A stretch of 15,059 nucleotides of DNA from Poronia punctata (lineage: Eukaryota; Ascomycota; Sordariomycetes; Xylariales; Xylariaceae). Positions 1 through 8,186 of this stretch are shown piece by piece (the first letter of the stretch is position 1; each line of letters opens with the position of its first letter). The stretch spans positions 1 through 15,059 of the forward strand of contig MU401936.1 in assembly GCA_022579005.1 (NCBI GenBank), in the 5' to 3' direction. The translations under genes were made by a program, and so were the position numbers. Under the pieces are notes generated by a model. That model was not told where the DNA came from. It saw only the letters and a program-made list of their open reading frames with translations, and searched no databases.

Positions 1-790
1 TAAAAGTATAGCTTTAATAAAAGCTTTTTTTAATTATTTAAAAGCTTTTTGCTAATAAATATTAAAAGTTATTTAGCTATTTTTTACTTTTTTTTTAGTA
101 CTATTTATTATTTAATATAAAGGCCTTAAAATATAAGAAAATCTTTTAATAAAGCGTTAATAAAAGTTGCAAAACCTTAAAAATTATTATATTTGCTTGC
201 AAGTTTTTAAAATAAGCTATTTAAAAATAGTTTTAATTCTTATAAAATTTATTTTAATACCTTTATTTAAAATTATATATTTTAAAAATTCTAATTTTTT
301 TTAGTAAAATTAATATTTAAACGCTTTAATATATAAGTCCGCTTTTTGCAGCTTTTTAATAATAGTTTAAATATATTTCTTATATAATTTTATATTTTCT
401 AAAAAAATAAGTATATTATTTAAATATGCTATATAATAAATATTAAGCACTTTTTTAAGTGCTTTTTATATATAGTTTTAAAAAGTAGCAAAAGTATTTA
501 ATAAACCTATTAGCATTACTAAAAATTTATAATGCCTATATTTTATTTAAAATGCGGTTTTTTATTTATTTCCCTTTTTTATATATATTTAATAATATAC
601 ATCTTTTAAATTAATCTTTAAAAATATCTTTATATTAAATACTTTATTTAATAACTTTAAAATAAGTAAAAAAGTATATTAATTTTTCTTTAAAACCTTA
701 TTAAAACCTTTATAGTTAATACATAGTTTTAAAGTTTTGTTTTTTTTTAGTATAAAAAAAATAAGTGCTTTTGCTAGGCTTTTTAATTTT
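1..790 (-). pseudogene. Degenerate Ty3/Gypsy-type reverse transcriptase, left end beyond window
   Basis: Translated on the minus strand, this region keeps the order of conserved Gypsy reverse transcriptase motifs despite many stops. In order: a finger segment resembling VKKKDG..LRLCVDYR near 780-715 (now LKKNKTLKLCINYK); a KLDLRDAY-like segment at about 620-600 (now KINLKDVY); [21 protein letters not shown] at about 570-500 (W and R codons lost, RHYKFLVM still readable); the catalytic box at 415-426, now YLNN instead of YLDD; and a late EFLGYI...FLGFxNFYRRFI portion towards 250-130. At least one frameshift, around 445-470 in an A-run, separates the FLVM segment from the YLNN segment. Nearly all departures from the family pattern are transitions (for example D to N, Q to stop), as RIP produces. 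RNase H and integrase would lie beyond position 1. It is non-functional. Confidence 0.8.
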
Positions 791-1558
791 TATATCTTTT
801 TATTTTTTAATATATTAGCTATCTATATTTTTAATATTTATAACTTATTATAAGCTAATAAGTAAATTAAATAATAAAAAATAACTATATCTTTTTATAA
901 GTTAATTAATAAATCTTTTTTATTAGTATAAAAAAGTAAGTTAGCATTGTTAATATTAAAAAACTTAAATAAGTTTTAAAGATTTTTTAAAATAGGCGTA
1001 AAACTAAATTAATTTTTTTTTAATTTTAATTTTTAAATATTTAAAAGTATTAGTTTTAAAACTTAAAAAATTGCTTAGCAATAAACTTTTTTTTTGCATT
1101 TTTTAGCAAATTAGTAAAGATTTACTATATAATAATTTAATTTTCTAAGTTTAAAATACTATTAATTTTTAGCTAAATTTAGTATAATTTTTTTAAAACT
1201 TAAAGTTAATTAAAATAGTAATAAAAAGCTTCTTTTTAATTAATTATTTTTTAAAATTATAATATATAGTTGCTTAATTATTTATTTTTATTTTTTATAA
1301 TTTTTTAATTTAAATAGTACTTAATACGCTTTATATATTTTTAATAAACTTTATAATATATTTTATAATTTAAATATTTTTATTAAAGCAAATTAAAATT
1401 TATACTTAATTATAAATAAATAATTAATATAGTTATATTTAGTATAAGAATTTAAATTAGCATATATTTAAATTTTTTTATTTAATTTTGTTAATAAAAA
1501 AAAAATAGTGTATAAAGTATAAAACTATTATAAAGTAAGTAAAGATACGCTTTAATTT

Positions 1559-1593
1559 AGCAGCTTAGTTACTTAGCTTTTAACTAAGCTGCT
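1559..1593. repeat. 13-bp inverted repeat inside the AT-rich block
   Basis: The arms AGCAGCTTAGTTA (1559-1571) and TAACTAAGCTGCT (1581-1593) are perfect reverse complements around a 9-nt spacer. The repeat retains CA and TG steps, which are nearly absent around it. It may be a relic of the element or chance. Its role is unknown. Confidence 0.55.
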
Positions 1594-3170
1594 TTATAGT
1601 TTTTTTAATTAAATTAAGGTTTTTTTAAAATAAAAAACATTAATTTAATTGCTTATAGTTCTCTTTTTTTTTTATTTTTTTATTAAAGGTTATTTTTTAA
1701 ATCTTTTTTTTATTTTTATTTTTTTAATAATTTAAATATTTGTTTGCATAATGCTTATTTTTTTTATAAGCATAGTATTAAATTTTTTTTAAAGTAAAGT
1801 TTAAATTTTAATTAAAATCAGGTAGGATTTAATTTAATTTTGGTTTTTTTTTACGTTAATTTTATATTCCTAAATTTTAATTTTTAAATAAATGTTTATT
1901 TTTTTTTAATTTTTAATTATTAAAAAGATTACTTTTTTAACTAGAATTAAATTTTTAATTTTAATTTAACTTTAAATTATATAGTCTTTGTTAAAATTTT
2001 AAAAAAGTTTTAAAAGTAAGTTTTTTTTTTTATTATAATTTATTAATTTCTATTTTTTTACTGCTATATTAACTATATTAACTTTTCTTTATAGCAATTT
2101 GTTATTATAATAGTTAGTTATTTTTTTTTTTAGTAAATTAGTTAATTTTTGCTAATATAACTAAGTTTAATCCTTGTTTAATTATTTTATATATTAACTT
2201 TTTAATAATTTAAGTTAATAATTAAATAATTATAGATTTTTTTATAGTTTTTAATTACAATTTTTAAGTTAGTTTTATATAAACGCTTTTAGCATACTAA
2301 ATTAATAAATTAATATTTTAGTTTATAATAAAAAGTAATTTTAATTATTAATAAGTTAAACTTATTTTTAGTTTAAAACAATAGCAAGTTTAAATTAAAA
2401 TGCATTTTTATATTTTTATTTTATTTAATATTAAGCATATAATATTTTTTATTAATCTGTTTATAATTTTTAAGTATTTAATTAATAAGTTAATTTTATT
2501 TTTTTTTTCTATTTAACTTATTAAAAATATATAAAGTTTATATTTAACTTTAAATAAGTAAACTTTATAATTTTACTAAAATTTACTTTTTTAATATTTT
2601 AAATAGCTTTATTAAAGCTTTGCTTTTAGTTTATACTTATTTTATAAGTAAATTAATTATTATAAAGTATAATTTTATTAATTAGTAGCAAATTAATATT
2701 ATAGCTTATTATAAGTTAAAATTTATAATTTATAAGTATTGCTTATAGCTTTTATTTTAATTTAGTTTTTTAATTTTTTTTTAAAAATTTTTTAAGTTAT
2801 TAAATTTTATTTTTTATTACTTAATAATACAATTTTTGTTTTTAATAAAGATTTTAAGCATTTTTTTAAACTTAATATAAATTATTAATATTTTAAACTT
2901 AAATAAAAAATAACTTCTTATTGTTTTTTTTAGCACTTAAACAAAAGTAAAATATCTTTTTTAGTTATAAGTAACTATAAAAAAAAGTAATAAAATTATT
3001 AAAGTAAAATTTAATATATAGCTTTAATACTTAAGCAATTAGTTAAGTACAACTATTATAATATTTAAAGTAGTGTTTTATATATAAACTATTACTTAAA
3101 AAAAAAAAAATTGCCTTTAAAACTGCTTTAAGCTATAGTCTTTATAAGTACATAGTAAGTACTTATATAT

Positions 3171-3581
3171 TTTTCTCCACATATGGTCTTATATAAATCC
3201 TAGTCTATACATATCTTAAAAAAAATGTAAAGAATAACTACTTGTAGGAGAACCTAAACAGGCTAAACCACAAGGTATATAAACATCATATTTAAAATGA
3301 TAGAGAGCATAAACTGTATAACTACCTACTTGTAACTTGATACATATACACACACATAATAGATAGACAAAATGATTATAGTATGGTGTAGGTATATAAT
3401 GTGCAAGGAGACCAATGACCTAATCTTGCTCTGTCTTGATAGTCACGATAATTTGCGCGTCTAGGTTTTGATGAAATGAGCCTCATTTCCTGGCCCCAAT
3501 AAAGTTATCCAAATCAGTCCAAGCCAATTCCCTAACCTAGAAGTCACCCTAGAAGGCACCAACAAAGCATGTGTGCAAGTA
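3171..3581. other. Spacer between retrotransposon relic and hAT element, no gene seen
   Basis: Base composition is ordinary here compared with the AT-rich block on the left. I see no convincing open frame, RNA gene or long repeat, only a short CA-rich run near 3347-3357. Confidence 0.6.
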
Positions 3582-3589
3582 CTTATATG
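3582..3589. repeat. Left 8-bp target-site duplication of hAT-like element
   Basis: CTTATATG directly precedes the CAGGG terminus. It pairs with CTCATATG at 4565-4572, differing at one position by a T/C transition. An 8-bp duplication is characteristic of hAT transposons. Confidence 0.75.
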
Positions 3590-4564
3590 CAGGGTTGTAA
3601 ATTAGTAATACTAATGTAGTAAATGCTTATACTAATACTACATATAGTTAGTAATAGGCTATATTAATATTACAAGGGTTAGTAATTGTCTATACTATTA
3701 CTATATATAATAATACTACTGTAGTATATAGTAGTATTATAATTATTATAAAAATACTAATTTTTAATTAAAAACAGTATAAACACTATATAAAATAAAG
3801 TAAAATAGTGTAAAAAGTAAAATATTATTATATATATAGTGTATATATACTGTATATAGTAGGAAATATATTGTATATAATTTAATTGATTTTTTATTAT
3901 TTAAAAAAGAAAAAAAAATTAAAAAAAATTAGAAAAAATTAGAAAAATTCGGAAAAAATTCAGAAAAATTATTGTAGTAATTTTGTAATAATTATAGTAA
4001 TACTAAAAATTACTACAAAATTACTACATTTTTTATAATATAGTAATAGCCTATACTAATACTATATTAGTATTGAGATCTTATTATTACATTGTTACTA
4101 TATATATAGTAGGAGCTTATTAATTCTAAGCAACACGATGTTTTATACTAAAACTTACTTACTTTAACTACTTACTACGCTTTACCTTTAACATCTAAAA
4201 AATAATAAAAATTAAAAGAAAGTAAAAGAAAATAAAACATTTTTATATATAGTAGTATTTTTTATTTTAGTTAAGTATTGGCTAAGATATTAAGGTTAAA
4301 AGTAAGTACTACTTTTAAAGAATTTTTATAATATTTCTAATTAATTAAATAAAATAGGTAGCAACCTAGTTAAAATGTTATTAGATAGAAAATAAAAATC
4401 TTTATTTAATAGGCAAGGATATATAATTATTACAGTTTATTTTTTATTTTTTATTATTATTTTAACATCTTACATTTTGGAAACTTTTGCTCGGAATTAA
4501 TGGGTACCCACTGTAGTAATACTACATGTAGTACCAATTACTACATACTAATTTAACAACCCTG
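3590..4564. mobile_element. Non-autonomous hAT-like DNA transposon, 975 bp, both ends present
   Basis: The left terminus reads CAGGGTTGTAAATTAGTA. The right terminus, read on the minus strand, is CAGGGTTGTTAAATTAGTA, identical except for one inserted T, so the element has terminal inverted repeats of about 18-19 bp. CAGGG-type ends plus an 8-bp target-site duplication on each side are the hallmarks of the hAT superfamily. The interior is AT-rich and full of TAGTA/TACTA words, plausible subterminal transposase-binding motifs. It has no transposase frame, so it would have depended on a transposase supplied elsewhere. A 23-bp direct repeat with three mismatches lies at 3650-3672 and 4042-4064. 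C/T differences between copies and the AT bias suggest mild RIP. Part of the interior (about 4115-4480) has no TAGTA motifs and could be captured or unrelated sequence. Confidence 0.8.
3650..4064. repeat. Direct repeat pair inside the hAT-like element
   Basis: Two 23-bp copies, at 3650-3672 and 4042-4064, share AGTAATAG, then CTATA, TAATA and TA, with three mismatches, two of them C/T transitions. A related TATACTAATACTA word occurs at about 3628-3640. These fit subterminal binding repeats of a hAT element. Confidence 0.6.
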
Positions 4565-4572
4565 CTCATATG
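4565..4572. repeat. Right 8-bp target-site duplication of hAT-like element
   Basis: CTCATATG immediately follows the terminal CCCTG. It matches the left duplication CTTATATG in 7 of 8 positions. Confidence 0.75.
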
Positions 4573-5534
4573 TGACCAAGAAACATATATTTAATCCTTA
4601 GCCAAGGAACTACAACTACAGAGATCTCATCCTCCCCCCTTTTCCTTGCAATTTATCTAGATACCTAGGTGTATGTACCTACCACATACTTGGTAAGGTA
4701 GAGGACAAAAGGACTGACCTTATGTACTCAGTACTTCATATGTACTGTAGGTAGGTAAGTAGATAGGTCGGAATTTTCAACCACTTGATAAAGGAATAGG
4801 GAAAGCAGAATAAGAAGCCATTTACTAAAGTATTATTCAAGCTATGTTGAACTTGTTATGATCATACTTCAGCTCTAACAAAGATGGCCAACCCTTGCTT
4901 AGGTGAGCAAGTTGCCCTTTAATAGGTAGATTCATGTTCTTGAAGGGTTTCCCGAGCTCTTTGTTTCGCTTGCAACTGCCTCTTATATCCTTTTGTCTCC
5001 TATATGTGTATGTAGTTAAAAATGTAGATATGGCAAAAGGGGCCAAAGGTAAAACTAGCCCGGAAGTCCAAATAAGCGAGTCCTTCGAAGAGGCTTCCAG
5101 AAGTTGTAATAGCCAGCCACATGGTCAGGACAAAGAGTGTGGAGAGAAGTCGACAAGGGGCCAGACCTAAGTAGATAGAGGTAACGGCGCATTTCAAGGG
5201 GTCAGGCTACAAGCTTTTGAACTTCACGTTAAAAAGGATAAATCGGCTCATCGGAGGTTGCCGTATAGTAAAGCCGAAGATGACGCCGTTGTCCGCCGAC
5301 CGCTTCTACGCTAGTGGCCTGCTATACCTGATATGGGACCCCTCTTTGCAAGCCGGCGTCTTCGGTATCCTACTTCATGAGGTCGCGGGATTGAAACGGA
5401 AAGCACTAGAGCCGGCAGCATGGTACTAGGAGGAGTCATCACATTGTGAATATGATGAGCAAATAACCCAGATACGTCATAATATCATTCTAACACTGCG
5501 CACAAGACTCGGATCTTATCTTGTGTAATGTATA
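4573..5534. other. Intergenic spacer, no gene recognised
   Basis: Short frames overlap on both strands around 4837-5197 and none resembles a known protein. A GC-richer patch at about 5190-5430 carries a 70-codon plus-strand frame (5217-5429) that begins with TTG and has no recognisable domain. It may be a fragment of a decayed gene or ordinary spacer. TAGGTA/TACCTAC words typical of the spacers in this window occur near 4668-4770. Confidence 0.5.
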
Positions 5535-5558
5535 AAGCTAGACCAAACAGTCTAGCTT
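5535..5558 (-). promoter_or_regulatory. Stem-loop abutting the stop codon of the MoCF gene
   Basis: AAGCTAGAC (5535-5543) and GTCTAGCTT (5550-5558) form a perfect 9-bp stem with a 6-nt loop. On the minus-strand transcript the stem starts inside the TAA stop codon (5559-5557) and runs into the 3' UTR. It could affect 3'-end formation or mRNA stability. No role is proven. Confidence 0.45.
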
Positions 5559-6930
5559 AGTCGTCGTCGTGCTCTCCCTCTACCGAGATCCGCTTTCCAC
5601 GCACGTTTACAAGCACTTCCGGTACTAGACTCTCCAAGTACTCCTTGTCGCGGCCAACAAGTGTGACAGAGTTATTCTTCTTCCCCCACCGAGGGTAACT
5701 TCCAACTTTGATTCCTTTTGGTGCTACTTTGGTAGCAAGGTCAGTTAGGTACCCGGCAACTTCACTTTCAGGCATCGGTGTCGAGATGAGAACCCGACAT
5801 ATCCCCTCGCCGCTGGGGTCTACGAGGCGGTCAACAAGGAACGGTTTGAGTCCTTCCAGCAGACTCTCGACTATTCGCCAGTTAGTAGTAGCAATCTAAT
5901 GGCCAATGAAGGACAAGGCCATAACTAGACGGGCTTACATAGACGCGGGACCCCAGGCAAGATGTGGACATTGCCATTCACGACGCATACGGGTACCCAC
6001 AACTCATCGCGAGGGAAGAGCACTTGCTCGTCCAGGTTGCGGGATTTATCGATGGGTAGCTCGACCATTCGCAGCCGTGCCCTCCTAGTAGGCGAATCCA
6101 CATCCCAGCTGAAATCCGACCCGGGCTTTTGTGCCTTGCTGAGTTTCTTCATTTTCTCATAGGCCTCGGCGTGGAGCTCTAGCGGCAATCCAAATGCCTT
6201 GGCAATAGACTGGTAAGTAATATCATCGTGCCTGCCCTCAGTGAGTCGTGTGTCTTCAGTCCAAGCAGGTGAGGGGGGAGGCTTTACGTAGGCCCTATTC
6301 CTCCGCTATAAACTCATCCTATTAGTATTGAGCAAGTGAATTCAGAGGTAAGCTTGCATGGTGCGTTTCGAAGCCGTACCTAGTGACAACGAAATCATAT
6401 CGGGCGCTCATCCGTCGCACAGCTTCGATGATTTCATCTTCGTCGTCTTCGATAGTTTCCACTCTCTTAAGATTCTACGAGGAACAGACAGACATTAACA
6501 TGGGCCGGTGAAGCGCCTCCGAGCAGATGTGCAGTTGAGTGAGCGGCACACAGTCATATCTTACCACTCCGAGAGAGAAACACCACTTCGCCATAAAGGC
6601 CGAGTTTGTCTGTCACTCAAGGTCAATACCAAGAAAAGTTCGATCAAGCCGAAATATCTCACATCGACTGTCTATAGCTCAAGGTTAGCATCCCGTCATA
6701 CCTGAAGATCGGTAAGAACGGAGAACTACCTTGCCCCCAAGAACTTCGTCGCCGATGATCAGACAGGCGGCGGTGTGAATAGTACGCGCCTTGCTTTCGT
6801 TGATCGGAGCTGAAGCCATAATTCTCGTCGCCGCGCCGCCAAAGCTAGACGGTGATCCCACAGACGCACAGACACGGCTAGCACTGGGTCGTGATATGTG
6901 ACGCGCGAGCTGGCTGAGCCTGGAAATCAT
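5557..6930 (-). CDS. Stand-alone molybdopterin-binding (MoCF/CinA-like) domain protein, seven exons, 324 aa
   Basis: Exons (minus strand): 6930-6730, 6671-6663, 6609-6565, 6474-6380, 6305-6288, 6231-5939, 5870-5557, giving 975 nt in one frame. The introns are 58, 53, 90, 74, 56 and 68 nt, all GT..AG, several with TACTAAC/GCTAAC-like branch sites. The spliced protein has a basic N-terminus without acidic residues for about 36 residues, then a MoCF domain from about residue 51: LIIGDEVLGGK (57-67), TVD-TNSA, the acidic EDDEDEI segment, and SGGIGPTHDD (117-126), the ligand-binding loop of the family. A C-terminal domain follows and the tail is acidic (GEHDDD). Related domains occur in bacterial CinA and at the N-terminus of animal FLAD1, where FAD hydrolase activity has been reported. 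The substrate here is inferred, not shown. ATG 6930 is the first ATG in frame; the open frame extends upstream only through a TTG. A second in-frame ATG (residue 38, at 6819) may start a cytosolic form. Confidence 0.85.
6288..6305 (-). other. 18-nt microexon encoding the GGIGPT loop
   Basis: Between introns 6306-6379 (acceptor TTTATAG, branch TACTAAT) and 6232-6287 (donor GTAAAG), these 18 nt supply the third base of a Ser codon, GGA GGA ATA GGG CCT, and two bases of Thr. Together they give S-GGIGP-T-HDD, the conserved binding loop. Without it the flanking exons are still in phase (18 is a multiple of 3), so skipping would delete exactly six residues of the active site. Confidence 0.8.
6663..6671 (-). 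other. 9-nt microexon encoding Thr-Val-Asp
   Basis: ACA GTC GAT lies between acceptor CTATAG (branch TGCTAAC, intron 6672-6729) and donor GTGAGA (intron 6610-6662). It restores GGK-TVD-TNS, the invariant order of the MoCF family. Exons on both sides end and begin at codon boundaries, so the frame is kept with or without it. Confidence 0.8.
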
Positions 6931-7100
6931 ACGTGGAGATAGGACGTGCGGGTAAATAAAAGGCAAAGAAAGGATGATGAGGTCACGGAAAAGCGCTGCT
7001 TCTAGAATGAGTGAACGACAACGGCTACCAACTACCAACTACCGCGACCTAGGAATTGGAACAATAACTCCCACGGTAACCTAGGCAGTTATGTAATCAC

Positions 7101-7109
7101 CTATTTATA
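7101..7109 (-). promoter_or_regulatory. Candidate TATA box of the MoCF gene
   Basis: The minus strand reads TATAAATAG here, about 170 nt upstream of ATG 6930. The match to a TATA element is good, but fungal promoters often lack one, so assignment is tentative. Confidence 0.4.
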
Positions 7110-7213
7110 CAAAAAGTCAACTAAGACACCTACGTGTAAGAAAAGAGCAAGAGTCAATATCCACGTACCTCTTATGTATTATTGTGTGTATCCAGGTGTG
7201 TTGGGGTGGGAAA

Positions 7214-7236
7214 GTACCTACGTACGAAGTAGGTAC
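7214..7236. repeat. 8-bp inverted repeat in MoCF upstream region
   Basis: GTACCTAC (7214-7221) and GTAGGTAC (7229-7236) are perfect reverse complements with a 7-nt spacer. They belong to the TACCTAC/GTAGGTA word family spread over the spacers of this window. Confidence 0.5.
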
Positions 7237-7501
7237 GAGTAGGTTTTGGATAGAGGACTTCGAGAATCGGGGATGACGTTACACATATCTGCTTGGCCGC
7301 CCAATGACCCTCTGGACTTTGAATTGGACAATAGGAGGCGGAAGATCCTCGGTAAGTATCTAGGTACCTACCTTATGTAAGCTATCAAACCTAACCTAAT
7401 GAAGCCAGGTAAGATCCGCCAGGGTACATAGGTCGAGTGCATTCTGGATGTTGAAGTCGTCGCGAACATCTACGAGTACCTTTCGAGCCGAGTTTCTCCT
7501 T

Positions 7502-7517
7502 TACTCGTATACGAGTA
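7502..7517. promoter_or_regulatory. 16-bp perfect palindrome
   Basis: TACTCGTATACGAGTA equals its own reverse complement. It lies about 570 nt upstream of the MoCF start. It could bind a dimeric regulator, or be an instance of the dispersed TACGAGTA word. Confidence 0.45.
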
Positions 7518-8186
7518 TGTATTTTCGGCTATGGGTATCAGGAATCGATTGGGTAGGTAAGTAGGTATCTGGTGTCCCAAGGTCGTTAATTGGAACATCC
7601 TAGCCCACATTTGCTCACAGTTGACCTAGTGATTGCAAATCGTAGCACCTAGTTTTTCAGGCACTTTCCCAGTCTCGATATTCCCACAATCATAATAAAT
7701 TAAACCGGAGACGAGGAAGGGTAGGGGCGTTTCAGTAGGCCCGAAATGAAAAGAATATATAGTTAGTTGTCTTAGATAGTAATCTGCCCTCGTTGGATGA
7801 AGCTACGGGCTAGTCACCCCTCGAAACAAGAGAAAAAGAAAGGCAAAGCCATCCAAAACTATTTGCGAACAGACCGTTGAGGTGTGCCGCTTCACCGCCA
7901 TGTCACACACAATCCATGTATGTTTCCGACTCCTCAAATTCAAGCGCCTGGGTATCGTTGAGATGTAGATGCAGCCCTTTTTATCCTGTCCCTTTGATCC
8001 TTGAGGACACATTTCCCGGCCAGTTGATTAGCCGACTGTCCCAGAACCTTTTGTTGAAAAGTTCCCAAACGCCTCTAGTCCATGCTTGTTGAATCAGTTA
8101 ACACCTTCGACCCGAACCACTAGGTCATATGCTTGTTGAAAATGCTTAAACCCAGATGCGCCAAATCATTCAATCGTTACAGAAAA

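Larger units (their letters stand above)
1..3170. repeat. AT-rich, RIP-like block of repeat origin
   Basis: This stretch is almost entirely A and T. TA steps are everywhere, CA is very rare, and the surviving C and G sit mostly in GC, CT and AG contexts. That is what C-to-T mutation at CpA on both strands leaves behind (repeat-induced point mutation, known from ascomycetes). Composition returns to normal at about 3170, where CCAC, ATGG and similar words reappear. No intact gene exists here. The left third still reads as a Gypsy-type reverse transcriptase on the minus strand (separate entry). The remainder, about 1000-3170, would hold the protease/gag portion and the 5' LTR of the same element if it is one insertion, but I could not recognise those parts. 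The right boundary is approximate and no LTR end could be defined. Confidence 0.85.
6931..8186. other. Intergenic: MoCF promoter side and MET13 3' side
   Basis: No gene is recognised; overlapping short frames at 7803-8092 lack family features. It contains an inverted repeat at 7214-7236 (arms GTACCTAC/GTAGGTAC), a 16-bp palindrome at 7502-7517, and many GTAGGTA/TACCTAC and TACGAGTA words. ATGCTTGTTGAA appears twice, near 8082 and 8129. Confidence 0.55.

Noticed and set aside
4837..5197. Overlapping small frames on both strands (65-78 codons)
   Set aside because: They overlap each other antisense, lack domains and show no sign of splicing to neighbours.
5217..5429. 70-codon plus-strand frame in a GC-richer patch
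   Set aside because: It starts at TTG rather than ATG, ends quickly and has no recognisable motif. It is kept only as a note in the spacer entry.
5925..6188. Separate 87-aa protein ending in PRLCKPV
   Set aside because: It is exon 6 of the MoCF gene read into an intron. A GTAAGC donor at 5938 and TACTAAC plus an AG acceptor at 5871 join it to the next exon.
6931..7038. N-terminal extension of the MoCF gene by 36 codons
   Set aside because: The open frame continues upstream, but its first codon is TTG and no ATG occurs before 6930. The extension (…LIILSLPFIYPHV…) has no family resemblance.
7230..7275. tRNA-like T-arm (CTTCGAGAATCGG)
   Set aside because: The flanking bases do not form a T-stem, and no acceptor or anticodon arm can be folded around it. 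No other tRNA or rRNA was found by eye.
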